Source: Sphingobacteriia bacterium
GTDB lineage: Bacteria; Bacteroidota; Bacteroidia; Chitinophagales; Chitinophagaceae
Reading direction: 5' to 3'
Assembly (NCBI GenBank): GCA_947460365.1
Contig: CANHJH010000007.1
Location: 1-37,821 of the forward strand
DNA: 37,821 bases
A program made the translations under genes and the position numbers. Each line of letters begins with the position of its first letter. The first letter of the stretch is position 1. Below the pieces are notes generated by a model. It was not told where the DNA came from, did not search any database, and was given only the letters and a program-made list of their open reading frames with translations. Below, one piece after another: positions 8,634 to 16,292 of the stretch.

Positions 8634-9833
8634 TCAATTGTTCAAAATTAAGGTTTTGTTCTGAATGATGTGGTATAGTTTAATGGTTAGTGCATGAAAC
8701 AGCATTTTTGCGTTCGCATTCCGTTCAATATAGTACGATGCTTTGTCTAATTCTTCAATAATGGCCTCTTGTTGACTAACTGATACGATTTTATTGAGTC
8801 TTTTAGCAAAATCCTTCTCCGTTTCACCTTGTTTGATGTTTTCTTCCCCTAAAACCCTGATTCGGATGCTTTGTTCTAACAGGTGATTAAAATATCGAAG
8901 AAACTGTTTCTGCTTTTCTCGCCCTAATTTATTTATTTCTTCCACAAATTTAACCTGTGCCGCCGGCCCGTTTTTAAGCATTGCATTTAACCATTCTCTT
9001 AATAAACTATTCCAGTCTTCATCGGCATGCTGTAAAAGATGTAAGGCCTCGCGATAGTTGCCTTCGCAAATGGCTGTTATCTGCTTGGCAACTTCAGGAG
9101 TAGCTTTTGATCTTGTAATTAATGCTTGTTCAATATCTTCATCTTCCAATGCAGGCACTCTTACCAACTGGCAGCGACTAAGTATGGTAGGCAATATCAA
9201 TTCTTCATTTTCAGCAACTAAAATAAATAGGGTATTGGGGGGTGGTTCTTCAATAAGTTTGAGTAGTTTATTGCCCTCTTTTCCTAAATATTCCGGCATC
9301 CATAAAAGCAACACCTTGTATTTACTTTCAAAACTTTTTAAACTTAATTGGCGATTGATTTGATTACACTCATCAGAAGTAATATTACCCTGCTTATTTT
9401 CGGCTCCAATGCTTTGTAGCCAATCATAGACATTGCCGTACGGATAAGTTTGTAAAAAACTTCTCCATTCTTCAATATAATCAGCGCTAACCGGTTTATC
9501 TCCCGATTTTTTGGGAATAACAGGAAAGGTAAAGTGTAAGTCGGGGTGTAATAGTTGATGCGCTCTTTGAAAAGCTGGTTGTTCAGCTATTTGATCGGGG
9601 TGAATATAAGCCGGTGTAGGCGCCAAAGCCGTCATACCTCCAAAAAGATCTTCTACAACCGGTGCATCGGGTGGCAAACTCACTACATACTGCGCAAAGG
9701 CTAATGCCAGGGGTAAACCGCCACTGCCTTCTTTAGCTAAAAATATAAGGGCATGACTCAACCTGTTTTGCTCCACCATCTCCGCTAGATGTTGTTTAGT
9801 TGCAGCGTGACCAATAACTTCAGAAAATAACAT
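8634..9833 (-). CDS. holB: DNA polymerase III subunit delta' (clamp-loader AAA+ protein)
   Basis: Delta' helps load the sliding clamp onto primed DNA. The N-terminus begins with the family pattern FSEVIGHAATKQHL followed by LSHALIF. The P-loop position reads KEGSGGLPLA, without the Lys-Thr of a working Walker A, as expected for the non-hydrolysing delta' subunit. A sensor/arginine-finger region is present in LILPTILSRCQLVRVPAL (the SRC motif) and an EEPPPNTLFIL segment precedes it. The zinc-binding cysteines of the E. coli-type delta' are not evident. At 399 residues it is within range. It precedes ricT on the same strand by 112 bases and follows the glutathione peroxidase terminator. Confidence 0.85.
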   Translation of the reverse strand: MLFSEVIGHAATKQHLAEMVEQNRLSHALIFLAKEGSGGLPLALAFAQYVVSLPPDAPVVEDLFGGMTALAPTPAYIHPDQIAEQPAFQRAHQLLHPDLHFTFPVIPKKSGDKPVSADYIEEWRSFLQTYPYGNVYDWLQSIGAENKQGNITSDECNQINRQLSLKSFESKYKVLLLWMPEYLGKEGNKLLKLIEEPPPNTLFILVAENEELILPTILSRCQLVRVPALEDEDIEQALITRSKATPEVAKQITAICEGNYREALHLLQHADEDWNSLLREWLNAMLKNGPAAQVKFVEEINKLGREKQKQFLRYFNHLLEQSIRIRVLGEENIKQGETEKDFAKRLNKIVSVSQQEAIIEELDKASYYIERNANAKMLFHALTIKLYHIIQNKTLILNN

Positions 9834-9860
9834 AACCGGTTTAATATATCAGTAAAAATA

Positions 9861-9891
9861 AAGAAGAGCGTGCAAGTTACACGCTCTTCTT
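9861..9891 (-). terminator. Intrinsic terminator of the glutathione peroxidase gene
   Basis: A perfect 12-bp stem (9861-9872 with 9880-9891) and a 7-base loop lie just past the gpx stop. Read on the minus strand it is followed by TTTATTTTTAC, a reasonable U-rich tail. It separates gpx from holB. Confidence 0.8.
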
Positions 9892-9915
9892 ATAAATTCA
9901 ATCTTCAACAATCAG

Positions 9916-10449
9916 TTACTTCATATATTTCAAAATTTCTTCACTGTCGGGTTTTACGCTGCTAGGAAAATAAGCCAACATTTTGCCATTTTCATCTAAT
10001 AAAAACTTATTGAAATTCCACTTAATTTCTGCGTCTAATACGCCATTTTGTTCTTTAGAAGTAAGCCATTGGTATATAGGAGCCATATCAGTTCCTTTTA
10101 CACTTATTTTACTTGCCAATGGAAAACTAACACCAAAGCGAGCTTTGCAAAACTCTTGAATTTCACCATCGGTGCCGGGCTCCTGACCGCCAAAGTTGTT
10201 GGCCGGAAATCCTACAATTACTAATTTATCTTTGTACTGATCATACACTTTTTGTAAAGCTTCGTATTGACGGGTATATCCGCATTGAGATGCAGTATTT
10301 ACGATTAAAATCTTTTTTCCTTTAAAAGATGAAAAATCAATGTTTTTTCCTTCTATTGATTTTACCTTGAAAGCGTGTATGCTGTTGCCAAATGGCAATG
10401 CAAATGAGCTAAGTATAATCAATGTGGCAAGGGTTAATATTTGCTTCAT
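9916..10449 (-). CDS. Glutathione peroxidase-family thiol peroxidase, exported
   Basis: The enzyme reduces hydroperoxides. The catalytic set is complete: Cys56 in NTASQCGYT (cysteine in place of selenocysteine), Gln89 in NNFGGQEPG, and Trp144-Asn145 in KWNFNKF. A second cysteine, Cys101 (EFCKARF), is placed as the resolving cysteine of thioredoxin-dependent members, so thioredoxin rather than glutathione is the likely reductant. The first 26 residues form a signal peptide ending near IHA, so it probably acts in the periplasm. It has its own terminator at 9861-9891 and looks monocistronic. Confidence 0.9.
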   Translation of the reverse strand: MKQILTLATLIILSSFALPFGNSIHAFKVKSIEGKNIDFSSFKGKKILIVNTASQCGYTRQYEALQKVYDQYKDKLVIVGFPANNFGGQEPGTDGEIQEFCKARFGVSFPLASKISVKGTDMAPIYQWLTSKEQNGVLDAEIKWNFNKFLLDENGKMLAYFPSSVKPDSEEILKYMK

Positions 10450-10535
10450 GGGTTTAAATTTTTGATTTTGAATTTTTACATTTCAATTCTTATAACGAAT
10501 ATAAGTAGCTTTTGTTGACTACTATATATCATTAT

Positions 10536-11237
10536 TTAAATGGTATATGCTACAGAAGCAATGCTGAGGGTAGTACCCGGAATTTGTAAAATAGCTGCAC
10601 CGCAAGCTTCCAGACTTGCACCTGTTGTAACTACATCATCAATTAAAAGAACGTGTTTGTTGCGTAACAATTCGGGCTGGGTAACATGAAATATACCTTC
10701 CATATTTTGCCAACGCGTACTGCGGTTTTCATGGGTTTGGGTTACGGTATTAATTAAACGAATAATACAATGTTTTAATAAAGGTTTATTCCATACTTGT
10801 TGAATGCCCTCTCCAATAATGGTTGCCTGATTGTAGCCTCTTATATATTCTTTTTTAGGATGAAGGGGGAGGGGTACAATATAATCTACCGATTGAAATC
10901 TATCGGCAGTGCTTAGTGCATGCCCAAGTTGATTACCTAAAAAAAGTCCGGAAGCTTTGTTGTTTTTATATTTTAATAAAACCAACAGATGTTGCATCAT
11001 ACTTTGTTTGGTGAAATGATATTGAGCGCCTGCAGCATGGATTTTTATTCTGCCTGCAAATATTTTTTCTACAGGATTGTCGGGTAAATTCAAAAACCGG
11101 GTAAGGGGTAATTGGTGGATGCATTTTACGCACAAAAAATCATGGAGTTGGATATAATCAGCGCCACATATTGCACAGCAGTGTGGAAACAATAAGTGGT
11201 TAAAAGCGTTGAGGTAATATTTAACAGATAATTGCAT
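10536..11237 (-). CDS. ComF-family phosphoribosyltransferase-like protein
   Basis: ComF homologues are linked to DNA uptake in competent bacteria but are widespread, with the exact reaction unresolved. An N-terminal zinc finger is visible as Cys21/Cys24 (CAICG) and Cys36/Cys39 (CVKC). The type I phosphoribosyltransferase fold carries a PRPP loop near residues 198-212 (LLIDDVVTTGASLEA) and a YNQATIIGEGI segment. At 233 residues it is typical. It has no obvious operon partner: radA upstream is 114 bases away and gpx downstream is 86 bases away. Confidence 0.88.
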   Translation of the reverse strand: MQLSVKYYLNAFNHLLFPHCCAICGADYIQLHDFLCVKCIHQLPLTRFLNLPDNPVEKIFAGRIKIHAAGAQYHFTKQSMMQHLLVLLKYKNNKASGLFLGNQLGHALSTADRFQSVDYIVPLPLHPKKEYIRGYNQATIIGEGIQQVWNKPLLKHCIIRLINTVTQTHENRSTRWQNMEGIFHVTQPELLRNKHVLLIDDVVTTGASLEACGAAILQIPGTTLSIASVAYTI

Positions 11238-11351
11238 ACCCTGAAAGTAACAGAGAATGCCTTGCTATAAACAGGTATTTAACGCAATAATTAATCTTTT
11301 TTCACGGTGTAACTGATACAAATAATTGTAAAGCAATTCAAAGAAACGCCA

Positions 11352-12725
11352 TTAAAAAAGTTGTTGATAAACTTCATCAACCCTAGTTAATGCAATTACC
11401 TGAATGGAGTATGCAGTAGGGTCAAAGCTCTTTTTATTATAGCGTGAAACGATAATTTTCTCGAAGCCTAATTTTTGTGCTTCAGCAATGCGTTGTTCAA
11501 TTCTATTAACGGCCCTGATTTCTCCATTCAAACCTACTTCACCAGCAAAGCAAACAGATTGCGGAAGCGGATTATCTTCATAGGAAGAAAGTAGTGCACA
11601 AATTACTGCAAGATCAATGGAGGGGTCTTCAATTTTTATTCCGCCGGCGATGTTAACAAAAACGTCTTTCATGCCAAACTGAAATCCGCCTCGCTTTTCA
11701 AGCACCGCCAACAATAATTGCAAGCGCCTTAAATCAAAACCGGTTACTGTTCTTTGCGGAGTTCCATAAATACTGGTGGTTACCAGCGCCTGCACTTCAA
11801 TTAGTAGGGGGCGCATCCCTTCTAATGCGGCAGCAATGGCGCTACCACTCAAACCGTTTTCTCTTTGCGCAATTAATATTTCAGAAGGATTGGTAACCGT
11901 GCGCATTCCTTCACTGCTCATTTCGTAAATACCCAATTCGGACGTACTACCAAATCGATTTTTTAGGGTGCGCAAAATTCTATACGCATAGTGTCGGTCG
12001 CCTTCAAATTGTAAAACCGTGTCTACCATGTGTTCTAAAATCTTAGGCCCGGCAATAGTACCATCTTTAGTAATATGTCCGATTAAAAAAACAGGCGTGT
12101 TGGTTTCTTTAGCAAATCGTTGAAAAGCAGCAGCACATTCTCTGATGTGAGAAACGGTGCCCGCACCTGAATCAATTAAATTCGATTGAATGGTTTGAAT
12201 AGAGTCAACAATTACTAATTGAGGTTTTAATTTTTTTATTTCTTTGAAGATGATATTGGTATCAGTTTCGGTAAGTAAAAAGAATTGATCGTTATGAATT
12301 TTTAAACGATCGGCGCGCATTTTTATTTGCTGTTCACTCTCTTCTCCACTGATATATAGTACCCGTAAATTTTTCATTAGTAAGCCGTTTTGCAGAAACA
12401 GTGTACTCTTACCAATGCCCGGCTCACCTGCAACTAAAACTAAACTGCCGGGAACAATGCCACCCCCTAACACTCTGTTTAGTTCAGAGTCTTGTGAAAC
12501 AATTCTCTTTTCTTCTAAAACAGTTACATCATTTAATGCAATGGTTTTGTTGTTTCTTTTATTTTCCGGATAATCATCCCAGGTAGTTTTTTCTTTTGCA
12601 TCACCACTATGAATGACTTCTTGCGTAAAAGTATTCCATTCATTACAAGTAGGACATTTGCCTATCCACTTAGTACTTTCATATCCACAATTGCCACAAA
12701 AAAATGCTGTTTTAATTTTACTCAT
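11352..12725 (-). CDS. radA: DNA repair protein RadA
   Basis: RadA is a hexameric branch-migration ATPase acting in recombinational repair. From the chosen start (ATG at 12725, MSKIKT) it has 457 residues. It shows the zinc finger C10/C13/C24/C27, a Walker A motif GEPGIGKST, an SGEES motif, the RadA-specific KNRFG motif and a C-terminal Lon-protease-like domain. A start at 12749 would add eight residues (MHSFEHYT) not typical of the family, so the downstream ATG is preferred. The leader upstream holds two inverted repeats and a -7-like element, described separately. Confidence 0.95.
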   Translation of the reverse strand: MSKIKTAFFCGNCGYESTKWIGKCPTCNEWNTFTQEVIHSGDAKEKTTWDDYPENKRNNKTIALNDVTVLEEKRIVSQDSELNRVLGGGIVPGSLVLVAGEPGIGKSTLFLQNGLLMKNLRVLYISGEESEQQIKMRADRLKIHNDQFFLLTETDTNIIFKEIKKLKPQLVIVDSIQTIQSNLIDSGAGTVSHIRECAAAFQRFAKETNTPVFLIGHITKDGTIAGPKILEHMVDTVLQFEGDRHYAYRILRTLKNRFGSTSELGIYEMSSEGMRTVTNPSEILIAQRENGLSGSAIAAALEGMRPLLIEVQALVTTSIYGTPQRTVTGFDLRRLQLLLAVLEKRGGFQFGMKDVFVNIAGGIKIEDPSIDLAVICALLSSYEDNPLPQSVCFAGEVGLNGEIRAVNRIEQRIAEAQKLGFEKIIVSRYNKKSFDPTAYSIQVIALTRVDEVYQQLF

Positions 12726-12760
12726 AGTGTAGTGTTCAAAAGAATGCATTTAAAGCAAAA

Positions 12761-12782
12761 GGGCCAACATTGCTGCTGGCCC
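12761..12782 (-). terminator. Terminator-like hairpin in the radA leader
   Basis: GGGCCA (minus strand) pairs with TGGCCC around a 10-base loop (12777-12782 with 12761-12766), followed on the minus strand by TTTTGCTTT. It sits 35 bases before the preferred radA ATG, so it may be an attenuator rather than the end of a gene; no coding sequence ends here. Confidence 0.5.
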
Positions 12783-12794
12783 CATTACTTACTA

Positions 12795-12831
12795 ACCCAT
12801 TAAATTCTAGCACTAAATTACAATAATGGGT
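12795..12831. repeat. 8-bp inverted repeat ACCCATTA...TAATGGGT between radA and susC
   Basis: The arms at 12795-12802 and 12824-12831 are perfect, with a 21-base spacer. A further copy of CCCATTA at 12781-12787 overlaps the base of the adjacent hairpin by two bases, so the arms could pair alternatively in a radA leader transcript. It could also be a protein-binding site. Confidence 0.45.
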
Positions 12832-12838
12832 CACATTT

Positions 12839-12846
12839 CAAAATTA
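12839..12846 (-). promoter_or_regulatory. -7 promoter element for radA
   Basis: On the minus strand this reads TAATTTTG, a perfect TAnnTTTG. No TTG lies at the expected -33 distance. It would start transcription near 12833 and give radA a leader of about 108 bases. Confidence 0.35.
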
Positions 12847-12876
12847 AATTTTGGCAAAAGTTCCGCTATTTTGGCA

Positions 12877-12893
12877 GTTAACTTTTGGTTAAC
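12877..12893. promoter_or_regulatory. Two GTTAAC half-sites one helical turn apart
   Basis: GTTAAC occurs at 12877-12882 and 12888-12893, 11 bases centre to centre, within the intergenic region between divergent radA and susC. Each is itself palindromic. Three TTTTGG copies (12849, 12869, 12883) surround them. A regulator site is plausible but unproven. Confidence 0.35.
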
Positions 12894-12918
12894 AATGGAT
12901 TCAATATAAATAATATAA

Positions 12919-12945
12919 AAATTATATATGAATCATATATAATTT
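12919..12945. repeat. 27-bp perfect AT-rich palindrome upstream of susC
   Basis: Thirteen-base arms (12919-12931 and 12933-12945) are perfect inverted copies around one central base. The sequence is nearly all A and T, so chance is more likely than usual, but the length is notable. It lies about 180 bases before the susC ATG, and an operator or a cruciform site is possible. Confidence 0.45.
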
Positions 12946-13052
12946 ATTATTTACCAGTAATTTATAGTAAAAAATCGTGAAAGGTCTACCAATCAAGAAC
13001 AAAACCTTAAAAAAACATTAAAAAAACATTAAAGTTAAGAGAATGTTAAGGA

Positions 13053-13069
13053 AATAAAGCAGCTTTATT
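13053..13069. promoter_or_regulatory. 17-bp palindrome AATAAAGC-A-GCTTTATT and flanking direct repeat upstream of susC
   Basis: Perfect 8-base arms surround one base. Just before it, GTTAAG occurs twice (13034-13039 and 13045-13050), 11 bases apart. The layout is what a dimeric activator or repressor of the susCD pair might use; no regulator gene lies nearby to assign. Confidence 0.4.
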
Positions 13070-13088
13070 GTTACTTAGATGGTCAAAT

Positions 13089-13104
13089 AGCCTGATAAAA
13101 GGCT
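13089..13104 (+). promoter_or_regulatory. Small hairpin in the susC leader
   Basis: AGCCT (13089-13093) pairs with AGGCT (13100-13104) around GATAAA and is followed by TTTCTTA. It lies 21 bases before the susC ATG and could affect translation or early termination. The stem is only five pairs. Confidence 0.3.
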
Positions 13105-13125
13105 TTCTTACTTAAAATTAATAAC

Positions 13126-16100
13126 ATGAGAAAAAAACTGATGATGAGTTTTTGTGCTTTCCTGTTGGTATTAACGACAGGTTTGGCTCAAACAACTTCT
13201 GTTACCGGTAAAGTAACAGATGAAAATGGAACTCCACTTTCCGGAGCTTCTGTATTAGAAAGAGGTACAAAAAATGGTGTTAGTGCTGATGCAAGTGGCG
13301 CATTCACCATTAAAGTAAAATCTGGTTCAACTTTAGTAGTATCTGCAATTGGATATGAAAACCAGCAAGTTTCTTCTAATTCAACTAATCTGTTAATAAA
13401 GCTAGCAACTGATACCAGAGCGTTAAGTGAGGTTGTTGTTACGGGAACAGGTGTTGCAACCAGCAAAAAAAGATTGTCTATTTCTGTAGAGTCTATTTCT
13501 GCTGATAAATTACCTGCTGCTCCAAGTGCTTCTATTGATCAGGCATTAGCAGGTAAAATTGCCGGTGCTCAAATCAGTTCTAGTTCTGGTAACCCTGGTA
13601 GTGCTGCAAGCATTCAATTGCGTGGTATTAACACCATTGGTGGTGGTACTCAACCAATGATATTGGTAGACGGAGTTGAAATGGGTGCATCTGCTTTAAA
13701 CACTTTGGATTTAAATACGGTAGAAAGAGTGGAGGTAGTACAAGGTGCTGCGTCTTCTACTATTTATGGTGCACAAGGTGCAAACGGTGTAATCCAAATC
13801 TTCACTAAAAAAGGAAAGGCCGGCAAATCCAGAATTGATTTATCTAGCAGAGTTAGCTACGATAACTATATTAATGTAGGAAATGTACGTCAGCCTTTAA
13901 ATCACTCATTTACTACTAATGCAAATGGTGATATCTTAAATAACAGTGGTGGTTTACTTTCAGTGAATGCTAATGGTGTTTGGGATAATGGTACATGGGA
14001 AAATGGAGCAACTGCTCAAAATAATAAGCCATATAAAGGTAATACTAAATATTACGACCATATTGCTCAATTATACAGAGAAGCAAGAACTACCAATAGT
14101 TCTATTTCATTTTCTGGTGCAAAAGAAAAGTCTGATTACTCTATTAACTTATCTCAGTTAAGTCAAGAAAGTATCATCGATGGTGGTTTAAAAAGAACCA
14201 ATCTTACTTTAAACTATGGTTTTGAAGTATTGAAAAACTTAAAAGTAAGAGCTATTACTCAGTTAGCTTATACTGATAACACTACTGGAAACCAAGGTAT
14301 TTCATCTGCTTTATATACTTATCCGTTTGCGGATTTTGCATCTAAAGATGCAGATGGCAACACTCCATATTATTTTGGAGCTTTTGCAGGTGCAAACAGC
14401 AGAAACCCTTACTATGCTCGCCAATACAGAGCTTTTGGTGACAAGCAAGTAGACGTTATTCCTTCTTTAAACGTAAACTATAAGTTCCCTAAGTTTGTGG
14501 AGTTAGACTATAAGTATGGTATTAACCAAAACAGACAAGATTACACTCGTACAGATGCTAATCAAACTTTAAACAAGAATGCTGTAGCAACTTCTAAGTA
14601 CATCGGTAATGATATCTCTGGTACTATTTATAATTATACGCAAAGAACTACTACTCAAAACTCACTATTTACTGCAACAGCTAAATTTGATTTTGAAAAA
14701 GATTTTGGTTTTAAAAATTTACCAATTACGGCTACTACAACTGCCATCTACGATTGGCGTGAAAAGAAAAGAAACTATACTGCTTTAAATTTTGTTGGAT
14801 TGCCTTTATATAGTGCAAATGCAAACCAAGCAGCAACAAAGAGCGTATTAGAAGTTTATGAAGATTTATTCAGAACTTTTGGTCTTTATGTAAACCAAAA
14901 ATTTGAGTGGTCTGATTTAGCTGGTGTTTCTGCCGGTGTTCGTTCTGACTATTCATCTGCATTCGGAAGCGGTCAAACTGCTCAACAATTCCCTCGTGGA
15001 GATGCTTATTTCAGACTATCCTCTTTAGGATTCTGGAACAACGGAAAAATTTCTGAAATAGTTCCTGAATTCAAATTAAGAGGTGCATTTGGTGAAGCGG
15101 GTATTCAACCTGGTGTATTTGATCGTATCCCTACTTTAGCAAGTGGTATTACTACCAATGGTTCTTATTTCTATAATCCTTCTCGTTTAGCTAATCAGAA
15201 CTTAACAGTAGAGCGTTCTCAGGAATTAGAAATTGGTACTGATTTCTCTTTGAAATTAGGTAAAAAAGCATGGTTCCGTTCATTGAACGTAAGTGCTACT
15301 TACTGGACGAGAAAAGGTACAAATGTAATTTGGGTAATTCCTGTTCCAATTTCATCTGGTGCATCTGAAATTAAGTCTAACGTATTAGATTTATCTTCAA
15401 ACGGTTTCCAGGCTTCTCTTGATTTAAATGTTTACAAAGGAAAAAATTTAGATTGGAATTTAACAGCTGCTTTTGGTACAACTAAAACCTTTACTGATAA
15501 TATTTATGGTACTCCTGATATTCCATTGGTTTGGGGAAGTGCTGCTACTTACACTTTAAGACCTGGTGAGCAGTTTGGAACTATTTATGGTTATAAGGGT
15601 ATTACGTCAGTTGACCAAAAAGATGCTGATGGTGCTTATTATTTAAATCAGGCAAATAAGGCTAACTACGAAATCGTTGATGGTATTGTAGTTGATAAGA
15701 CTTCTAAAAGAGCTCAATTTACTTCTGATAAGTGGGTTTTAGGAAATACCACACCTAAGTTCAACCTTTCATTTACCAACACTATTAACTATAAGAACTA
15801 CTTAAGCTTTAGCTTCCAGTTCGATTGGTATTATGGATCTAAACAATACAATCAAACAAAAGAGTGGATGTATAGTGAAGGCTTACATGGCGATTTTGAC
15901 AAACCAGTTACTATTAATGGACAAACTGGTGCTTGGGTTGCTTACTACAGAAGCTTCTATGATGCTTCTGAAAGTAATGGTACAAAGGACTATTTCTTAG
16001 AAAATTCTTCTTTCTTACGTTTGAGAAATATTTCAGTTTCACTAGACTTTGCTAAATTATTTAAAGTACCATTTACTGATAAACTTCAGTTATTCATGAG

Positions 16101-16278
16101 TGGACGTAACCTTTTCACCATATCTAAGTATACAGGAATGGATCCGGAAGCAAATGAAAATACAACCGGTGGTGGTAGTACTTCATCTACTCAAACTTCA
16201 GTTCAGCGTGGTTTGGATTATTTCTCATTCCCTAATACCAAATCAATTCAAGTTGGTTTGAATATTGGCATTAACTAG
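13126..16278 (+). CDS. susC: SusC/RagA-family TonB-linked outer membrane transporter
   Basis: SusC proteins are 22-strand barrels that import oligosaccharides or peptides with a SusD lid, powered by TonB. A signal peptide ends near LAQ (residues 20-22). A carboxypeptidase-D-like regulatory domain follows (about 26-95, with VTGKVTDENG at its start), then the plug (about 105-235), including VVVTGTGVATSKK as the TonB-box region and LRGINTIGGGTQPMILVDGV. The remainder is barrel. At 1050 residues it is normal, with no N-terminal STN domain and so no sign of direct sigma/anti-sigma signalling. The substrate is unknown: no glycoside hydrolase or peptidase lies in the same transcript. susD follows after 14 bases. 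Confidence 0.93.
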   Translation: MRKKLMMSFCAFLLVLTTGLAQTTSVTGKVTDENGTPLSGASVLERGTKNGVSADASGAFTIKVKSGSTLVVSAIGYENQQVSSNSTNLLIKLATDTRALSEVVVTGTGVATSKKRLSISVESISADKLPAAPSASIDQALAGKIAGAQISSSSGNPGSAASIQLRGINTIGGGTQPMILVDGVEMGASALNTLDLNTVERVEVVQGAASSTIYGAQGANGVIQIFTKKGKAGKSRIDLSSRVSYDNYINVGNVRQPLNHSFTTNANGDILNNSGGLLSVNANGVWDNGTWENGATAQNNKPYKGNTKYYDHIAQLYREARTTNSSISFSGAKEKSDYSINLSQLSQESIIDGGLKRTNLTLNYGFEVLKNLKVRAITQLAYTDNTTGNQGISSALYTYPFADFASKDADGNTPYYFGAFAGANSRNPYYARQYRAFGDKQVDVIPSLNVNYKFPKFVELDYKYGINQNRQDYTRTDANQTLNKNAVATSKYIGNDISGTIYNYTQRTTTQNSLFTATAKFDFEKDFGFKNLPITATTTAIYDWREKKRNYTALNFVGLPLYSANANQAATKSVLEVYEDLFRTFGLYVNQKFEWSDLAGVSAGVRSDYSSAFGSGQTAQQFPRGDAYFRLSSLGFWNNGKISEIVPEFKLRGAFGEAGIQPGVFDRIPTLASGITTNGSYFYNPSRLANQNLTVERSQELEIGTDFSLKLGKKAWFRSLNVSATYWTRKGTNVIWVIPVPISSGASEIKSNVLDLSSNGFQASLDLNVYKGKNLDWNLTAAFGTTKTFTDNIYGTPDIPLVWGSAATYTLRPGEQFGTIYGYKGITSVDQKDADGAYYLNQANKANYEIVDGIVVDKTSKRAQFTSDKWVLGNTTPKFNLSFTNTINYKNYLSFSFQFDWYYGSKQYNQTKEWMYSEGLHGDFDKPVTINGQTGAWVAYYRSFYDASESNGTKDYFLENSSFLRLRNISVSLDFAKLFKVPFTDKLQLFMSGRNLFTISKYTGMDPEANENTTGGGSTSSTQTSVQRGLDYFSFPNTKSIQVGLNIGIN

Positions 16279-16292
16279 TAAAAAAATAAAAT

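Noticed and set aside
12726-12749. radA start at the upstream ATG giving an eight-residue extension
   Set aside because: RadA proteins begin close to the zinc finger, and the ATG at 12725 gives the usual N-terminus.
13008-13034. Repeated AAAAAACATT as a possible start of a repeat array
   Set aside because: Only two adjacent copies exist in an A-rich leader, with no spacers or further copies.
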